Shown here: one piece after another, positions 50,910-59,855 of the stretch
Position numbering within the stretch: the stretch's first letter is position 1
Layout of the letters: each line of letters begins with the position of its first letter
Origin: Gryllotalpicola ginsengisoli DSM 22003
GTDB lineage: Bacteria; Actinomycetota; Actinomycetes; Actinomycetales; Microbacteriaceae
Direction: 5' to 3'
Assembly (NCBI RefSeq): GCF_000419445.1
Contig: NZ_AULK01000003.1
Location: 186,001-250,000 of the forward strand
DNA: 64,000 nt
The notes under the pieces: model-generated
The model's input: the letters and a program-made list of their open reading frames with translations, nothing else
The model's database searches: none
Told to the model about the DNA's origin: nothing
Made by a program: the position numbers and the translations under genes

Positions 50910-51550
50910 GCTGGCTGATCGTGATCCCGTTCAAGGGGGCGCCGGGTGCGAAGAGCCGCCTGGCGGCCGTGTACGACGACGGGCAGCGGTCGGCGCTCGC
51001 ACGCGCCTTCGTCGCCGACACCGTCGCCGCGGTGCGTGCGGTTCCCGCGGTCGCGGGGGTCACCGTGGTGTCGAACGAGGCGGGTCTCGACCGGCTGCTC
51101 GGCGCCGCCGAGGGGATCGCCCCCGCGAGCGCGCTCGCGCCGGTCGAGGTGCTGCCCGACCCGGGCGACGGGCTCAACGGAGCGGTGCGGCACGGCATCG
51201 CCTCCTTCCGCGGGCAGGAGCCCACCGGGCACATCGCCGTGCTGCTCGGCGACCTGCCCGGGCTCGCGCCCGAGGAGCTGGCACGTGCGCTGGAGCTCGC
51301 GCAGGAGCATCCGCTCGCCTATGTGGCGGATGCCTCGGGCACCGGCACCACGATGATCACGATCGCCCCGGACGCGGCGGCCGAGCCGATGTTCGGGGAG
51401 GGGTCGGCCGCCGCGCACGCCGCCGCCGGGTTCACGCGGCTAGAGGTGCCGGCGGAGTGGGGCCTGCGCCGGGACGTGGACTCGCCCGAGGATCTCGCCG
51501 CGCTGCCCGCGCCGGGCCGGCACACGCGGCTCGCGATGTCGGCCGCGTAG
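50906..51550 (+). CDS. cofC: 2-phospho-L-lactate (or PEP) guanylyltransferase
   Basis: A 214-residue nucleotidyltransferase activating 2-phospholactate, or PEP in the mycobacterial route, with GTP for F420. Seen: [19 protein letters not shown] (nucleotide grip), [59 protein letters not shown] and [16 protein letters not shown]. All family motifs are there. ATG overlaps the cofE stop. It pairs functionally with cofD across the aldo/keto reductase gene. Confidence 0.92.
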   Translation: MSWLIVIPFKGAPGAKSRLAAVYDDGQRSALARAFVADTVAAVRAVPAVAGVTVVSNEAGLDRLLGAAEGIAPASALAPVEVLPDPGDGLNGAVRHGIASFRGQEPTGHIAVLLGDLPGLAPEELARALELAQEHPLAYVADASGTGTTMITIAPDAAAEPMFGEGSAAAHAAAGFTRLEVPAEWGLRRDVDSPEDLAALPAPGRHTRLAMSAA

Positions 51551-51580
51551 AGCGGGACCCGCCCAGGCGGCTCAGGCGGC

Positions 51581-52492
51581 TCAGGCGGCCTGCGCGATCG
51601 CCTCGAAGTCGGCGTCGGAGAGCTGCACCGAGGTGGCCGCGATGTTGTCCTCGAGGTGCGCCACGCTCGACGTGCCCGGGATCGGCAGCATGGCCGGCGA
51701 CCGCTTCAGCAGCCAGGCGAGGGCGAGCTGCGACGGCGTCGCGCCGCTCTTCTCGGCGATGGCCGCGAGCGGGCCGCCGGGCTTCGCCAGCTCGCCGGTC
51801 GCGAGCGGGAACCACGGGATGAAGCCGATGCCGTGCTCAGTCGCGTGGTCGAGCAGGGCCTCGGACTGCCGGTTCGCCACGTTGTAGAGGTTCTGCACGG
51901 TGACGATCTCCGCGATCTGCTGCGCGGCCTGCAGCTGCTCGATCGAGACCTCGGAGAGGCCGATGTGGCGGATCTTGCCCTCGTCCTGCAGCTTCTTCAG
52001 CTCGCCGACCTGGTCTTCGAGCGGCACCTCGGGATCGATGCGGTGCAGCTGCAGCAGGTCGATGCGCTCGAGGCCGAGGTTGCGCAGGCTCAGCTCGACC
52101 TGCTGGCGCAGGTAGGCGGGGCGGCCGACCGGGGTCCACTGGTCCGGGCCCTGGCGGGTCAGGCCCGCCTTCGTCGCGATGACGAGGCCCTCCGGGTACG
52201 GGTGCAGCGCCTTCTTGATCAGCTGCTCGGCCACAACCGGGCCGTAGCTGTCGGCGGTGTCGATGAAGTCCACCCCGAGCTCGACGGCGCGGCGCAGCAC
52301 GCGCACCGCCACGTCCGGGTCCTTCGGGTCGCCCCACACGCCGGGACCGGTGAGCTGCATCGAGCCGAAGCCGAGCCGGTTCACGGTGAGGTCGCCGCCG
52401 ATCGTGAAGCTGCCCGAAGCGGCGGCGTTGATGGTGGTGGTGTCTGTGATCGTCTGCGCGGTGTTCTCTGTGTTCGTCTCGGGGGTGCTCAT
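51581..52492 (-). CDS. Aldo/keto reductase
   Basis: A 303-residue NADPH-dependent TIM-barrel oxidoreductase. Seen: [43 protein letters not shown] (catalytic Asp and Tyr), [20 protein letters not shown] (catalytic Lys), [19 protein letters not shown] (His), [19 protein letters not shown], and the NADPH pocket [14 protein letters not shown]. Lies between the F420 genes on the opposite strand; a link to F420 is not implied. A nine-base CTCAGGCGG duplication (51571-51588) covers its stop. Confidence 0.92.
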   Translation of the reverse strand: MSTPETNTENTAQTITDTTTINAAASGSFTIGGDLTVNRLGFGSMQLTGPGVWGDPKDPDVAVRVLRRAVELGVDFIDTADSYGPVVAEQLIKKALHPYPEGLVIATKAGLTRQGPDQWTPVGRPAYLRQQVELSLRNLGLERIDLLQLHRIDPEVPLEDQVGELKKLQDEGKIRHIGLSEVSIEQLQAAQQIAEIVTVQNLYNVANRQSEALLDHATEHGIGFIPWFPLATGELAKPGGPLAAIAEKSGATPSQLALAWLLKRSPAMLPIPGTSSVAHLEDNIAATSVQLSDADFEAIAQAA

Positions 52493-52570
52493 GTTGACGG
52501 TAAGTACCCGCGGGCGCGGTGCATTCCCGGGGTCGAGCGGAAGCAGGATGCCGTGGATGGCTCGAGCGGC

Positions 52571-52611
52571 GCGAAATCACCCTTCTGCCCGGTGGTGAGG
52601 GCACATTTCGC
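52571..52611 (+). repeat. Inverted repeat, family E, between AKR and cofD
   Basis: GCGAAAT (52571-52577) and ATTTCGC (52605-52611) bracket CACC/GGTG-like inner arms. Lies in a 144-base gap with no gene. Might be a terminator-like hairpin or a dispersed element. Confidence 0.55.
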
Positions 52612-52636
52612 ACCTCTCGTGCGACGCCCGCCGGCC

Positions 52637-53647
52637 TCAGAACTCCGCGGCGAAGTCGAGCGCGGCGCCGGCCAGGGCGGCCGACGAGGCGGCGTCCTTC
52701 ATCCACAGCGGCACGGCCCGGGTGCGGATGCCGAGGGCTTCCACGCGGGACACCGCGTCCGCGTCCTCCTCGGCGACGAGCCATCCGTCGAGAATGCCGT
52801 TCCGGCGCCGGCGGGCGCCGTAGAACTCCGCGACCGCCGCGGACGAGGTCTCCACCCCGATGGCCGACAGGCAGGCGTCGGCCATGCCGCGCACGACCCG
52901 GCCGGCGATGATCGGCGAGACGCCGATGACGGGGGCGGATGCCGCGGCGAGCGCCTCCCGCACCCCGGGCACCGCGAGGATGGTGCCGATCGACACCACC
53001 GGGTTCGAAGGGGCGAGGAGCAGCGCATCCGCCTGCTCGATCGCCTCGCGCACCTGCCACGTGGTCGACGCGCCCTGCAGCCCGACCTGCTCGAAGCGGG
53101 TGGTGGGCAGCGCGGCGCGGTAGCGCACCCACCACTCCTCGAAGTGGATGAGCTCGGGGCCCTCGCCGCGGTCGACCTCGACGTGGGTCTCGACCTCGGA
53201 GTCCGTCATGGGCAGCAGTCGCACGGGCAGGCCCGCGCCGTCGTTCCAACGGGCGGTGAGCCGCTCGACGGCGGAGGTCAGCGACAGGCCCTCGCGCAGC
53301 ATCGCCGTGCGGGCGATGTGGGTGCCGAGGTCGAGGTCGCCGAGGGTGAACCACGGCCAGCCGACCCCGTATGCGGCCAGCTCGGCCGACACGCGCTCGG
53401 ACTCGCCCGCGCGCCCCCAGCCGCGCTGCTCGTCGTTCACCCCGGCGAGCGTGTACATCATCGAGTCGAGGTCGGGGGTGACGCGCAGCCCGGCGATCCA
53501 GGCGTCGTCGCCGGTGTTCACGATCGCGGTCACGTTCGGACGCTCGGCGGGCGAGGGATGCCGCCGCTCCAGCTCGGCGACGAGCCCGCGCGTGAAGCGC
53601 GCTCCGCCGACTCCTCCGACGAACACGACGAGGTTCTGTTTCTGCAC
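52637..53647 (-). CDS. cofD: 2-phospho-L-lactate transferase (F420 assembly)
   Basis: A 336-residue enzyme that joins the activated lactyl (or enolpyruvyl, in FbiA) group to Fo, giving F420-0. Seen: VVFVGGVGGARFTRGLVAEL, NVTAIVNTGDDAWIAGLRVTPDLDSMMYTLAG, WFTLGDLDLGTHIARTAML, LLPMTDSEVETHV, LLLAPSNPVVSIGTILAVPG. Complete. TAGGCT stands six bases before GTG 53647. Order here (cofE-cofC forward, cofD reverse) splits the usual fbiA-fbiB pair. The Fo synthase gene is not in this window. Confidence 0.94.
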   Translation of the reverse strand: MQKQNLVVFVGGVGGARFTRGLVAELERRHPSPAERPNVTAIVNTGDDAWIAGLRVTPDLDSMMYTLAGVNDEQRGWGRAGESERVSAELAAYGVGWPWFTLGDLDLGTHIARTAMLREGLSLTSAVERLTARWNDGAGLPVRLLPMTDSEVETHVEVDRGEGPELIHFEEWWVRYRAALPTTRFEQVGLQGASTTWQVREAIEQADALLLAPSNPVVSIGTILAVPGVREALAAASAPVIGVSPIIAGRVVRGMADACLSAIGVETSSAAVAEFYGARRRRNGILDGWLVAEEDADAVSRVEALGIRTRAVPLWMKDAASSAALAGAALDFAAEF

Positions 53648-53653
53648 CTGATG

Positions 53654-53659
53654 AGCCTA
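53654..53659 (-). promoter_or_regulatory. -10 box TAGGCT, leaderless cofD
   Basis: Reverse-strand TAGGCT ends six bases before GTG 53647. Confidence 0.55.
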
Positions 53660-53685
53660 AGCGGCCCTCGTCGCACGCTTTGTCG

Positions 53686-53703
53686 CGGGGAGCTCTCCCC
53701 ATT
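53686..53703 (-). repeat. 18-bp palindromic repeat, family C, second copy
   Basis: Exact reverse complement of 12702-12719 (AATGGGGAGAGCTCCCCG on the reverse strand). Intergenic, between cofD and the lipoprotein gene. Confidence 0.75.
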
Positions 53704-53787
53704 CCGCGGGGGCGGGAGCGCTCATAGCGTGCTCCTAACATCCGGACCGTGAAATCCGATCCGCGAGGGTCCGCGAGGGGGGAAGTC

Positions 53788-55080
53788 ATGAATCGCACTG
53801 TCAGCAGCCCGTCCGCCGCCGTGGCCGGGCTGATCGCCATCGGGCTGGTCGCCGCCCTGACCGGCTGCGGCTCCCACGACGCCGAGGAGAGCGCGTCGAA
53901 GACCGCGCCGAAGACCTCGGCGTCGGCCTCACCGACACCCAAGCCGCAGCTGATCGAATACAACGGCGCCGTGGAGCTGCTGGGGGTCAGCGGCGACGGC
54001 TACGCGCTGCTGGCGCAGGACACCCGGATCGCCGGCGGCGACGCACCGGTTCTCGAGAGCACGTTCACGGATGCAGAGTCCACGACGCACTTCGCCGTCG
54101 TGGATGACACCGGCACGACCGTGGACTGGGCGGATGCGCCCCAGATCGACGTGTTCCAGGCGCGGCTCAGCGAGGCCGGGGTGATCGTTCTGGGCACGAG
54201 CGCCGATTCCGCGCTCGGTGCCTCGGGCGTGGTCGCCGCGCTCGACCCGAAGACGGGCGCGACGAAGTGGTCGGTGGAGGCCGACGTGCCGGATTCCGAA
54301 CTGAGCGACGACGGCTGCGAACTGGAGTTGGCGCAGAAGAGCGCCGTGGTGCTCGCCTGCGAGCAGGACGACGACACCGCCTACCGGGTGCTCGACGCGA
54401 GCGACGGCAGCGAGCGCTTCGTGCAGGAGCCGACGAAGCTCGCCGGGACGTCGTGGATCTCGGTCGCCGACCCCACCGTCGCCGTCTACTCGGACGGGAC
54501 CAAGAACACGATCTCCGTGGTCGACGAGGAGGGCGAGCCGAGCAGCACCTTCGAGTCGGAACACTGGCAGCCCGGCCTCGACTCGGTGAGCGCGGACAGC
54601 GATACCGCGAACTACGATCCGCGGTACGACGACACCGCGACGGTGAACGGCGCGTTCCCGGTCACGGGCTACCGGGACGCGAAGACCGTCGCGAAGGGCA
54701 CCGTGTCGCTGATCAAGCAGGACGGCACGGCGGCCTGGAGCGTGAAGACCGACGGCGAGGTCGTCGGCGCGAACGACGACTACGTCGTCGTCACCGTCCC
54801 CTCGACGCACAAGCTGGTCTTCCTCGACGGGGCGACCGGAAAGGTGGCGAAGACCGTCGACGCGCCGGCCGGCAGCGCGCTCGAGCAGGTGGCGCAGGTG
54901 GCATTCGTCGACGACGACACCGTGGCGATCACCTTCGGCGGCACCGAGCTGAACTACGACTTCGGGGATGTCGACAAGCTCGCGAGCACCGTGCTCCTCG
55001 CCCCGATCGACACGCTCTCCCAGGCCGCCGCGCTTCCGCCCACGCCCACGGCGACCCCGAGCCCCGAGTCGAGCTACTGA
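53788..55080 (+). CDS. Lipoprotein with PQQ-like beta-propeller repeats
   Basis: A 430-residue lipoprotein: signal AAVAGLIAIGLVAAL, lipobox LTGC, then an Ala/Ser/Lys linker. The body has repeats of a propeller type (GVVAALDPKTGATKWSVEAD; VVACEQDDDTAYRVLDASDG-like; KLVFLDGATGKVAKTVDAP), as in PQQ-like WD40-like outer proteins. Function unknown; it may bind partners at the cell surface. ATG 53788 follows a GGGGGGAA stretch. GTG 53749 would add 13 residues ahead of the signal. The gene ends in a Pro/Thr-rich tail whose last codons and stop are repeated downstream. Confidence 0.8.
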   Translation: MNRTVSSPSAAVAGLIAIGLVAALTGCGSHDAEESASKTAPKTSASASPTPKPQLIEYNGAVELLGVSGDGYALLAQDTRIAGGDAPVLESTFTDAESTTHFAVVDDTGTTVDWADAPQIDVFQARLSEAGVIVLGTSADSALGASGVVAALDPKTGATKWSVEADVPDSELSDDGCELELAQKSAVVLACEQDDDTAYRVLDASDGSERFVQEPTKLAGTSWISVADPTVAVYSDGTKNTISVVDEEGEPSSTFESEHWQPGLDSVSADSDTANYDPRYDDTATVNGAFPVTGYRDAKTVAKGTVSLIKQDGTAAWSVKTDGEVVGANDDYVVVTVPSTHKLVFLDGATGKVAKTVDAPAGSALEQVAQVAFVDDDTVAITFGGTELNYDFGDVDKLASTVLLAPIDTLSQAAALPPTPTATPSPESSY

Positions 55081-55131
55081 GTCGAGCTACTGAGCTGAGC
55101 GACCGAGTCGAGCCCCGAGTCGAGCTACTGA
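55059..55131 (+). repeat. 22-bp repeat spanning lipoprotein stop
   Basis: GAGCCCCGAGTCGAGCTACT-GA occurs at 55059-55080 (with the stop codon) and again at 55110-55131; a partial GTCGAGCTACTGA lies between (55081-55093). Confidence 0.88.
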
Positions 55132-55166
55132 GCCGCAGGGCGCCGCTGCCGACGCGTTCCGGGCGA

Positions 55167-55172
55167 CATAAT
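55167..55172 (+). promoter_or_regulatory. -10 box CATAAT before aminotransferase
   Basis: CATAAT ends six bases before ATG 55179; no Shine-Dalgarno. Confidence 0.5.
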
Positions 55173-55178
55173 CGGTAC

Positions 55179-56543
55179 ATGTCAGACCCTGCGCTGGACC
55201 CCGCATCCGACTTCGCGCTGGACCCCGCCGACCAACGGCTCGCCTCCGAACTCGACCGGGCACACGTGTTCCACTCCTGGTCGGCTCAGGCGAACCTCGA
55301 CCCGCTGGTCTTCGCCGGCGGCCGGGGCGTGCGGCTCTGGGACTACGAAGGCCGCCGATACCTCGACATGTCGAGCCAGCTGGTCAACGTGAACATCGGC
55401 TACCAGCATCCGAAGGTCGTCGCCGCCATCCAGCAGCAGGCCGCGCAGCTGACCACCATCGACCCGAAGCACGCGAACCTCGCCCGCGGCAAGGCGGCCC
55501 GGCTGATCCTGGAGAAGGCGAACCTGAAGGGCGCCGACTTCAACCGCGTGTTCTTCACCAACGGCGGAGCCGACGCCAACGAGAACGCGATCCGCCTCGC
55601 CCGCCTCACCACCGGCCGCGACACCGTGCTGTCGACCTACCGCTCCTACCACGGCAACACGGGCGCGGCGATCGTCGCCACCGGCGACTGGCGACGGATG
55701 CCCAACCAGTACGCCCGCGGCCACGTGCACTTCTTCGGGCCCTACCTCTACCGCAGCGAGTTCTGGGCCGAGACCGAGGAGCAGGAGAGCGAACGCGCGC
55801 TGCACCACCTCGAGCGGGTCATCCAGGCCGAGGGACCCGACACCATCGCGGCGATCCTGCTCGAGACGGTGCCGGGCACGGCCGGCGTCATGGTGCCGCC
55901 GCCCGGCTATCTCGCCGGCGTGCGCGAGCTCGCCACCCGGTACGGCATCGTCTTCATCGCCGACGAGGTGATGGCCGGGTTCGGCCGCACCGGGCACTGG
56001 TTCGCGCACCAGGCGTGGGACGTGACGCCCGACCTGATCACCTTCGCCAAGGGCGTCAACTCGGGCTACGTGCCGATGGGCGGGGTGATCATTTCGCCCG
56101 CGATCGCGGAGCAGTTCGACGAGCGCGTCTTCCCCGGAGGGCTGACGTACTCCGGGCACCCGCTGGCCGCAGCATCCGTTGTCGCCACCATCGAGGCGAT
56201 GACCGACGAGCGCATCGTCGAGAACGCGGCGTCGCTCGGCGCCACGGCGATCGGCCCCGCGCTCGCCGAGTTGCAGGCCAGGCACCCCGAGGTGGTCGGC
56301 GAGGTGCGCGGGCTCGGCTGCTTCTGGGCGATCGAGCTCGTGACGGATGCCGCGAGCCGCACGCCCCTCCCCGACGCCGTGATGGCGCGCATCAAGGCGG
56401 GCCTGCTCGAGCGCGGGGTGCTGCCGTTCGTGCAGAACAACCGCATCCACGTGGTTCCTCCGCTCGTGGCGACGCCCGACGACATCGCCGAAGCCTTCGC
56501 GGCCTACGACGCGGTGCTCGCCGACGTGGCCGTGCCGGCCTGA
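55179..56543 (+). CDS. Class III (omega) PLP aminotransferase
   Basis: A 454-residue fold-type I transaminase of the class III group (beta-alanine/4-aminobutyrate/taurine:pyruvate-like), moving an omega-amino group to a keto acid. Seen: FAGGRGVRLWDYEGRRYLDM, FFTNGGADANENAIRLARL (PLP phosphate region), YRSYHGNTGAAIVATGDWRR, GIVFIADEVMAGFGRTGHWF (cofactor Asp), LITFAKGVNSGYVPMGGVII (Schiff-base Lys about 288), NRIHVVPPLVATPDDI. The amine is not predictable. Leaderless promoter likely. The 3' end is quadruplicated. Confidence 0.9.
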   Translation: MSDPALDPASDFALDPADQRLASELDRAHVFHSWSAQANLDPLVFAGGRGVRLWDYEGRRYLDMSSQLVNVNIGYQHPKVVAAIQQQAAQLTTIDPKHANLARGKAARLILEKANLKGADFNRVFFTNGGADANENAIRLARLTTGRDTVLSTYRSYHGNTGAAIVATGDWRRMPNQYARGHVHFFGPYLYRSEFWAETEEQESERALHHLERVIQAEGPDTIAAILLETVPGTAGVMVPPPGYLAGVRELATRYGIVFIADEVMAGFGRTGHWFAHQAWDVTPDLITFAKGVNSGYVPMGGVIISPAIAEQFDERVFPGGLTYSGHPLAAASVVATIEAMTDERIVENAASLGATAIGPALAELQARHPEVVGEVRGLGCFWAIELVTDAASRTPLPDAVMARIKAGLLERGVLPFVQNNRIHVVPPLVATPDDIAEAFAAYDAVLADVAVPA

Positions 56544-56591
56544 GCTGTGCCGGCCTGTGCTGTGCCGGCCTGTGCTGTGCCGGCCTGAGTA
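56532..56591 (+). repeat. 15-bp x4 tandem repeat spanning aminotransferase stop
   Basis: GTGCCGGCCTGAGCT at 56532-56546 includes the stop codon; units at 56547, 56562 and 56577 follow (TGT or TGA at the stop position). Confidence 0.92.
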
Positions 56592-56617
56592 GGCTCGCGC
56601 CGCGCGGGCGCGAGCCT
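56591..56617 (+). terminator. Strong GC hairpin between aminotransferase and pyrE
   Basis: AGGCTCGCGCC (56591-56601) and its inverse GGCGCGAGCCT (56607-56617) with a five-base loop. No T run follows, which is common for actinobacterial hairpin terminators. Confidence 0.6.
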
Positions 56618-56636
56618 GCTGTCAGCAGGCCATCAG

Positions 56637-56642
56637 TAGGAT
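56637..56642 (+). promoter_or_regulatory. -10 box TAGGAT, leaderless pyrE
   Basis: TAGGAT ends seven bases before GTG 56650, and overlaps ATG 56641, which argues against ATG 56641 as the start. Confidence 0.55.
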
Positions 56643-56649
56643 GTACGCC

Positions 56650-57201
56650 GTGACCGACGCACGTCAGCAGCTCATCGAGTACATCAAGTCCGACGCCGTG
56701 TTCCACGGGGACTTCACGCTGACGAGCGGCAAGAAGGCCAGCTACTACGTCGACCTGCGCAAGGTCAGCCTCGACCACCGGGTCGCCCCGCTGATCGGCC
56801 AGGTGATGCTCGACCTGATCGCGGACATCCCCGACGTGGCCGCGGTGGGGGGCATGACCATGGGCGCCGACCCGATCGCGGCGGCGATCCTGCATCAGGG
56901 AGCGGCCCGCGGCCTCGCCTACGACGCATTCGTCGTGCGCAAGGAGCCCAAGGACCACGGCCGCGGCCGCCAGGTCGAGGGCCCCGACCTCGCCGGCAAG
57001 CGCGTCATCGTGCTCGAAGACACCTCCACCACGGGCGGGTCGCCGCTGAAGGCCATCGAGGCGCTGAAGAAGGTCGGCGCCGAGATCGCCGCCGTCGCCG
57101 TCGTCGTCGACCGCGCGACCGGCGCCAAGGAGGCCATCGAGGCGGCCGGATACCCCTACTACGCCGCCGTCGGTCTCGACGATCTGGGGCTGGCCGGGTG
57201 A
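56650..57201 (+). CDS. pyrE: Orotate phosphoribosyltransferase
   Basis: A 183-residue enzyme joining orotate and PRPP to OMP in pyrimidine synthesis. Seen: TDARQQLIEYIKSDAVFHGDF, TLTSGKKASYYVDLRKVSL, AAVGGMTMGADPIAAAIL, YDAFVVRKEPKDHGRGRQVEG (flexible loop), and the PRPP motif KRVIVLEDTSTTGGSPLKAI. Complete. GTG 56650 is chosen from the leaderless -10 box; ATG 56641 would add three residues. The next gene overlaps by GTGA. Confidence 0.94.
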   Translation: MTDARQQLIEYIKSDAVFHGDFTLTSGKKASYYVDLRKVSLDHRVAPLIGQVMLDLIADIPDVAAVGGMTMGADPIAAAILHQGAARGLAYDAFVVRKEPKDHGRGRQVEGPDLAGKRVIVLEDTSTTGGSPLKAIEALKKVGAEIAAVAVVVDRATGAKEAIEAAGYPYYAAVGLDDLGLAG

Positions 57202-59213
57202 GCGACCCCACCGAACCGCGCGAGCCGCACCCGTCGCACGAGCCGGACCCGCAGCAGGAGCCGGGCGAGCAGGAGCCGGGCGAGCAGGCCGCGCAGGCCG
57301 AGGGCGCGGCCGCGGCGCCCGAGCCGGGTTCCCCGGAGTGGTTCCTCGCGCAGCTGACCGGCGGCCGCATCACCAGCCGTCGCGAGCGGCGCGAGGCCGA
57401 GGCGGTGCTCGAGGCCGAGGGCGTCGAGGTTCCCGCCGAGCTCGCGAGCGACGACACGGGTGAGACGGATGCGTCGGCCGAGCCGGCCCCGCGACCGGAT
57501 GCCCCGCACGCCTCGGATGCCTCGGATGCCTCGGAAGCCCCGGAATCCTCGGAGTCGCAGCGCCCCAAGACGCGCTTCTCCTGGGACACCGGCCTGGTCG
57601 AGCCGATCGCACCGGAGGAGCCCGCGGAGCCCATCGGTTCCGCAGAGCCTGCAGAGCCTGCGGAGCCCACGGAGCCCGCCGGTGCTACGACGGAGGGCGA
57701 GAGCGACACCGCCGTGCCCTTCATGTGGCACCTCGCCCCGACCTCCGACCCCGACCCGTTCGTCGTCCCGGCGAAGCCCGCGCTCCCCGAGGAGCGCGAA
57801 GCGCCCTCCTCTCCGGTCCCTGAGGAGCGCGAAGCGCCGACCTCTCCGGTCCCTGAGGAGCGCGAAGCGCGTCTCGAAGGGTCCACCCCTCCGGTCCCTG
57901 AGGAGCGCGAAGCGCGTCTCGAAGGGTCCTCCTCTCCGCTCCCTGAGGAGCGCGAAGCGCGTCTCGAAGGGCCCGCATCCGACGAGCCCCGAGACGAGCC
58001 GGCCGTCGACGGCCTGCTCGGCCGCCCGTTGACGCCGCCCGCGTTCGACCCCTTCGCGCAAGACCTCTTCAACCCGCACCCCGAGATCAGCACGCCCATC
58101 CCGTCGGTCGACGAATTCACGATCCCCGACGAGGAACCGGTCGACGAGCCCGCATCCCCGCGCCAAGACGGCCCCCACATCACATCAGACTGGAGTGACA
58201 TCACCGCGCTCTTCGGAGGCGGCAGCGTCGGCGAAGACGACGAAGACGACGACGCGGACGTAGATGCAGACGCGGACGACGCAGACGCAGACGACGCAGA
58301 CGCAGACGGCGCAGACGCAGACGTAGACGACGAAGACGTCGACGACGAAGCCGCCGCGGCTGCGCCCACGGTCGCCTTCACGCCGGGAACGGCCACCCCG
58401 GGCGCATCCGAGACGCCGTCCACCGAAAAGCCGGTCGACGCATTCGACGGTGCGCTGGCACGCCAAGCATCCCCCGCGCCCACGGCCCCGCTGCTCTCGG
58501 CCGCCGTCCCTCCCGTTCCGCCGTATCTGGACCGGCCGTATCCCAACCAGCCGGCGACGCGCCCTCAAGCCGAGCACACGCGCACCCCGCGCACGAACCG
58601 CTGGCTGCTCCTGGTGGCGGTCGTGCTCGCCGCCGTGCTCGTGGCGGTCGGGCTCTACGCGCTCGGTCGCGCGGTGGCATCCGGCGGGAACCGCGCGCCC
58701 GCGGCGGCGAGCACGACCTCCGCGAGCGCCCGCGCGACGACCTCCTCGAGCCCGACGCGGACCAAGACGGCGAGCGCCACTCCGAGCGCGACTCCGACGC
58801 CGAGCATCCCTGCCACCGGAGCGCTGCCGGCCGGCACCTACCAGTGGGACGAGTTGCGCGGCGGCGAGTGCCTGCAGCCCTTCACCACGCCCTGGGCGCA
58901 GGAGTTCACCGTCGTTCCGTGCCAGGGGCCGCACGCGGCGCAACTCGTCTACACCGCGCCGTACTCCAGCGACCCGGATGCCGCCTTCCCCGGCGAGAGC
59001 GCGATCGCCGCGCAGATCAACCTGCTGTGCAGCAAGCCGGGGATCATCGACATGACGGCGGCGGCCGCGTACAACGACATCCAGCTCGTCGGCGCCTACC
59101 CGGTCACCGAGGAGCAGTGGAACAACGGCCAGCGCAACTACTACTGCTTCGCGGACCGCTCGTCGGGGCAGCCGCTGACCGCGTCGATCGCCGGCCCCGG
59201 GCCCACGCAATAG
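57198..59213 (+). CDS. Membrane protein with Septum_form domain and repeat-filled acidic N-region
   Basis: A 671-residue protein. Residues 1-460 are cytosolic, acidic and mostly low-complexity; a conserved-looking block EWFLAQLTGGRITSRRERRE (about 35-55) stands near the start. In-frame family-B repeats (PEEREARLEG and variants, about 195-258) and an Asp/Ala tract (DADADDADADDADADGADAD, about 355) follow. One helix (WLLLVAVVLAAVLVAVGLYALG, about 470-490) leads to an extracytoplasmic Septum_form-like domain (YQWDELRGGECLQPF; VVPCQGPHAAQLVYT; FPGES) with four Cys. The domain is linked to septum formation in actinobacteria by name only. GTG 57198 overlaps pyrE. Confidence 0.8.
   Translation: MSDPTEPREPHPSHEPDPQQEPGEQEPGEQAAQAEGAAAAPEPGSPEWFLAQLTGGRITSRRERREAEAVLEAEGVEVPAELASDDTGETDASAEPAPRPDAPHASDASDASEAPESSESQRPKTRFSWDTGLVEPIAPEEPAEPIGSAEPAEPAEPTEPAGATTEGESDTAVPFMWHLAPTSDPDPFVVPAKPALPEEREAPSSPVPEEREAPTSPVPEEREARLEGSTPPVPEEREARLEGSSSPLPEEREARLEGPASDEPRDEPAVDGLLGRPLTPPAFDPFAQDLFNPHPEISTPIPSVDEFTIPDEEPVDEPASPRQDGPHITSDWSDITALFGGGSVGEDDEDDDADVDADADDADADDADADGADADVDDEDVDDEAAAAAPTVAFTPGTATPGASETPSTEKPVDAFDGALARQASPAPTAPLLSAAVPPVPPYLDRPYPNQPATRPQAEHTRTPRTNRWLLLVAVVLAAVLVAVGLYALGRAVASGGNRAPAAASTTSASARATTSSSPTRTKTASATPSATPTPSIPATGALPAGTYQWDELRGGECLQPFTTPWAQEFTVVPCQGPHAAQLVYTAPYSSDPDAAFPGESAIAAQINLLCSKPGIIDMTAAAAYNDIQLVGAYPVTEEQWNNGQRNYYCFADRSSGQPLTASIAGPGPTQ
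57788..57972 (+). repeat. Family B tandem array, in frame
   Basis: GAGGAGCGCGAAGCG occurs five times and CGTCTCGAAGGG three times; periods are 36 and 54 bases, all multiples of three. Encodes PEEREAP and PEEREARLEG units. Confidence 0.9.
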
Positions 59214-59231
59214 CGCTGCGTCACTGCAGCA

Positions 59232-59855
59232 TCACAGCAGCCCGAGCTCCTGCGCGCGCGTGACCGCCCGCGTGCGGTCGTCCACCTCGAGCTTCTCGAA
59301 GACGTGCAGCAGGTGCGTCTTCACCGTGGCCTCCGCGATGAACAGCGCCGCCGCGATCTGCGGATTGCTGCGCCCCGCCGCCACCAGCGCGAGCACCTCG
59401 AGCTCGCGGGCCGACAGCTTCGGCGCGCCGGCGCGTCCGTCCCGCACCCGGTTCACGAGCGCGGCGGCGATCGACGGCGCGAGCGCCGTCTTGCCGGCGG
59501 CGACCGCCCGCACGGCGGCGACGATCTCCTCCGCGGGCGCGGCCTTCAGCAGATAGCCGCTCGCGCCCGCCTCGATCGCGGCGAGGATGTCGTCGTCGGT
59601 GTCATACGTCGTCAGCACCAGCACGCGCGGAGGAGCCGAACCGCGAAGCATCCGCTCGGTCGCATCGGCGCCGCCCAGTGCGGGCATGCGCAGGTCCATC
59701 AGCACCACGTCGGGTGCGGTCTGCGCCGCCGACGCGACCGCCTCGGCTCCGTCGGCCGCCTCGCCGACCACCTCGATGTCCGCGGCGCTCGCGAGCGTCG
59801 CGACGATTCCGCTGCGCACGATCGGATGGTCGTCGGCGACCAGCACCCGGATCAC
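59232..59855 (-). CDS. NarL/LuxR-family response regulator
   Basis: A 207-residue response regulator. Receiver: VLVADDHPIVRSGIVATLAS, phospho-Asp54 in DVVLMDLRMPALGGADA, VLVLTTYDTDDDILAAIEAGASGYLLKA. The LuxR HTH ends the chain: LSARELEVLALVAAGRSNPQIAAALFIAEATVKTHLLHVFEKL, in the usual form. Start ATG 59855 overlaps the kinase stop by four bases. Genes it controls are not evident; the ABC exporter upstream in the same direction is the best guess. Confidence 0.94.
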   Translation of the reverse strand: MIRVLVADDHPIVRSGIVATLASAADIEVVGEAADGAEAVASAAQTAPDVVLMDLRMPALGGADATERMLRGSAPPRVLVLTTYDTDDDILAAIEAGASGYLLKAAPAEEIVAAVRAVAAGKTALAPSIAAALVNRVRDGRAGAPKLSARELEVLALVAAGRSNPQIAAALFIAEATVKTHLLHVFEKLEVDDRTRAVTRAQELGLL

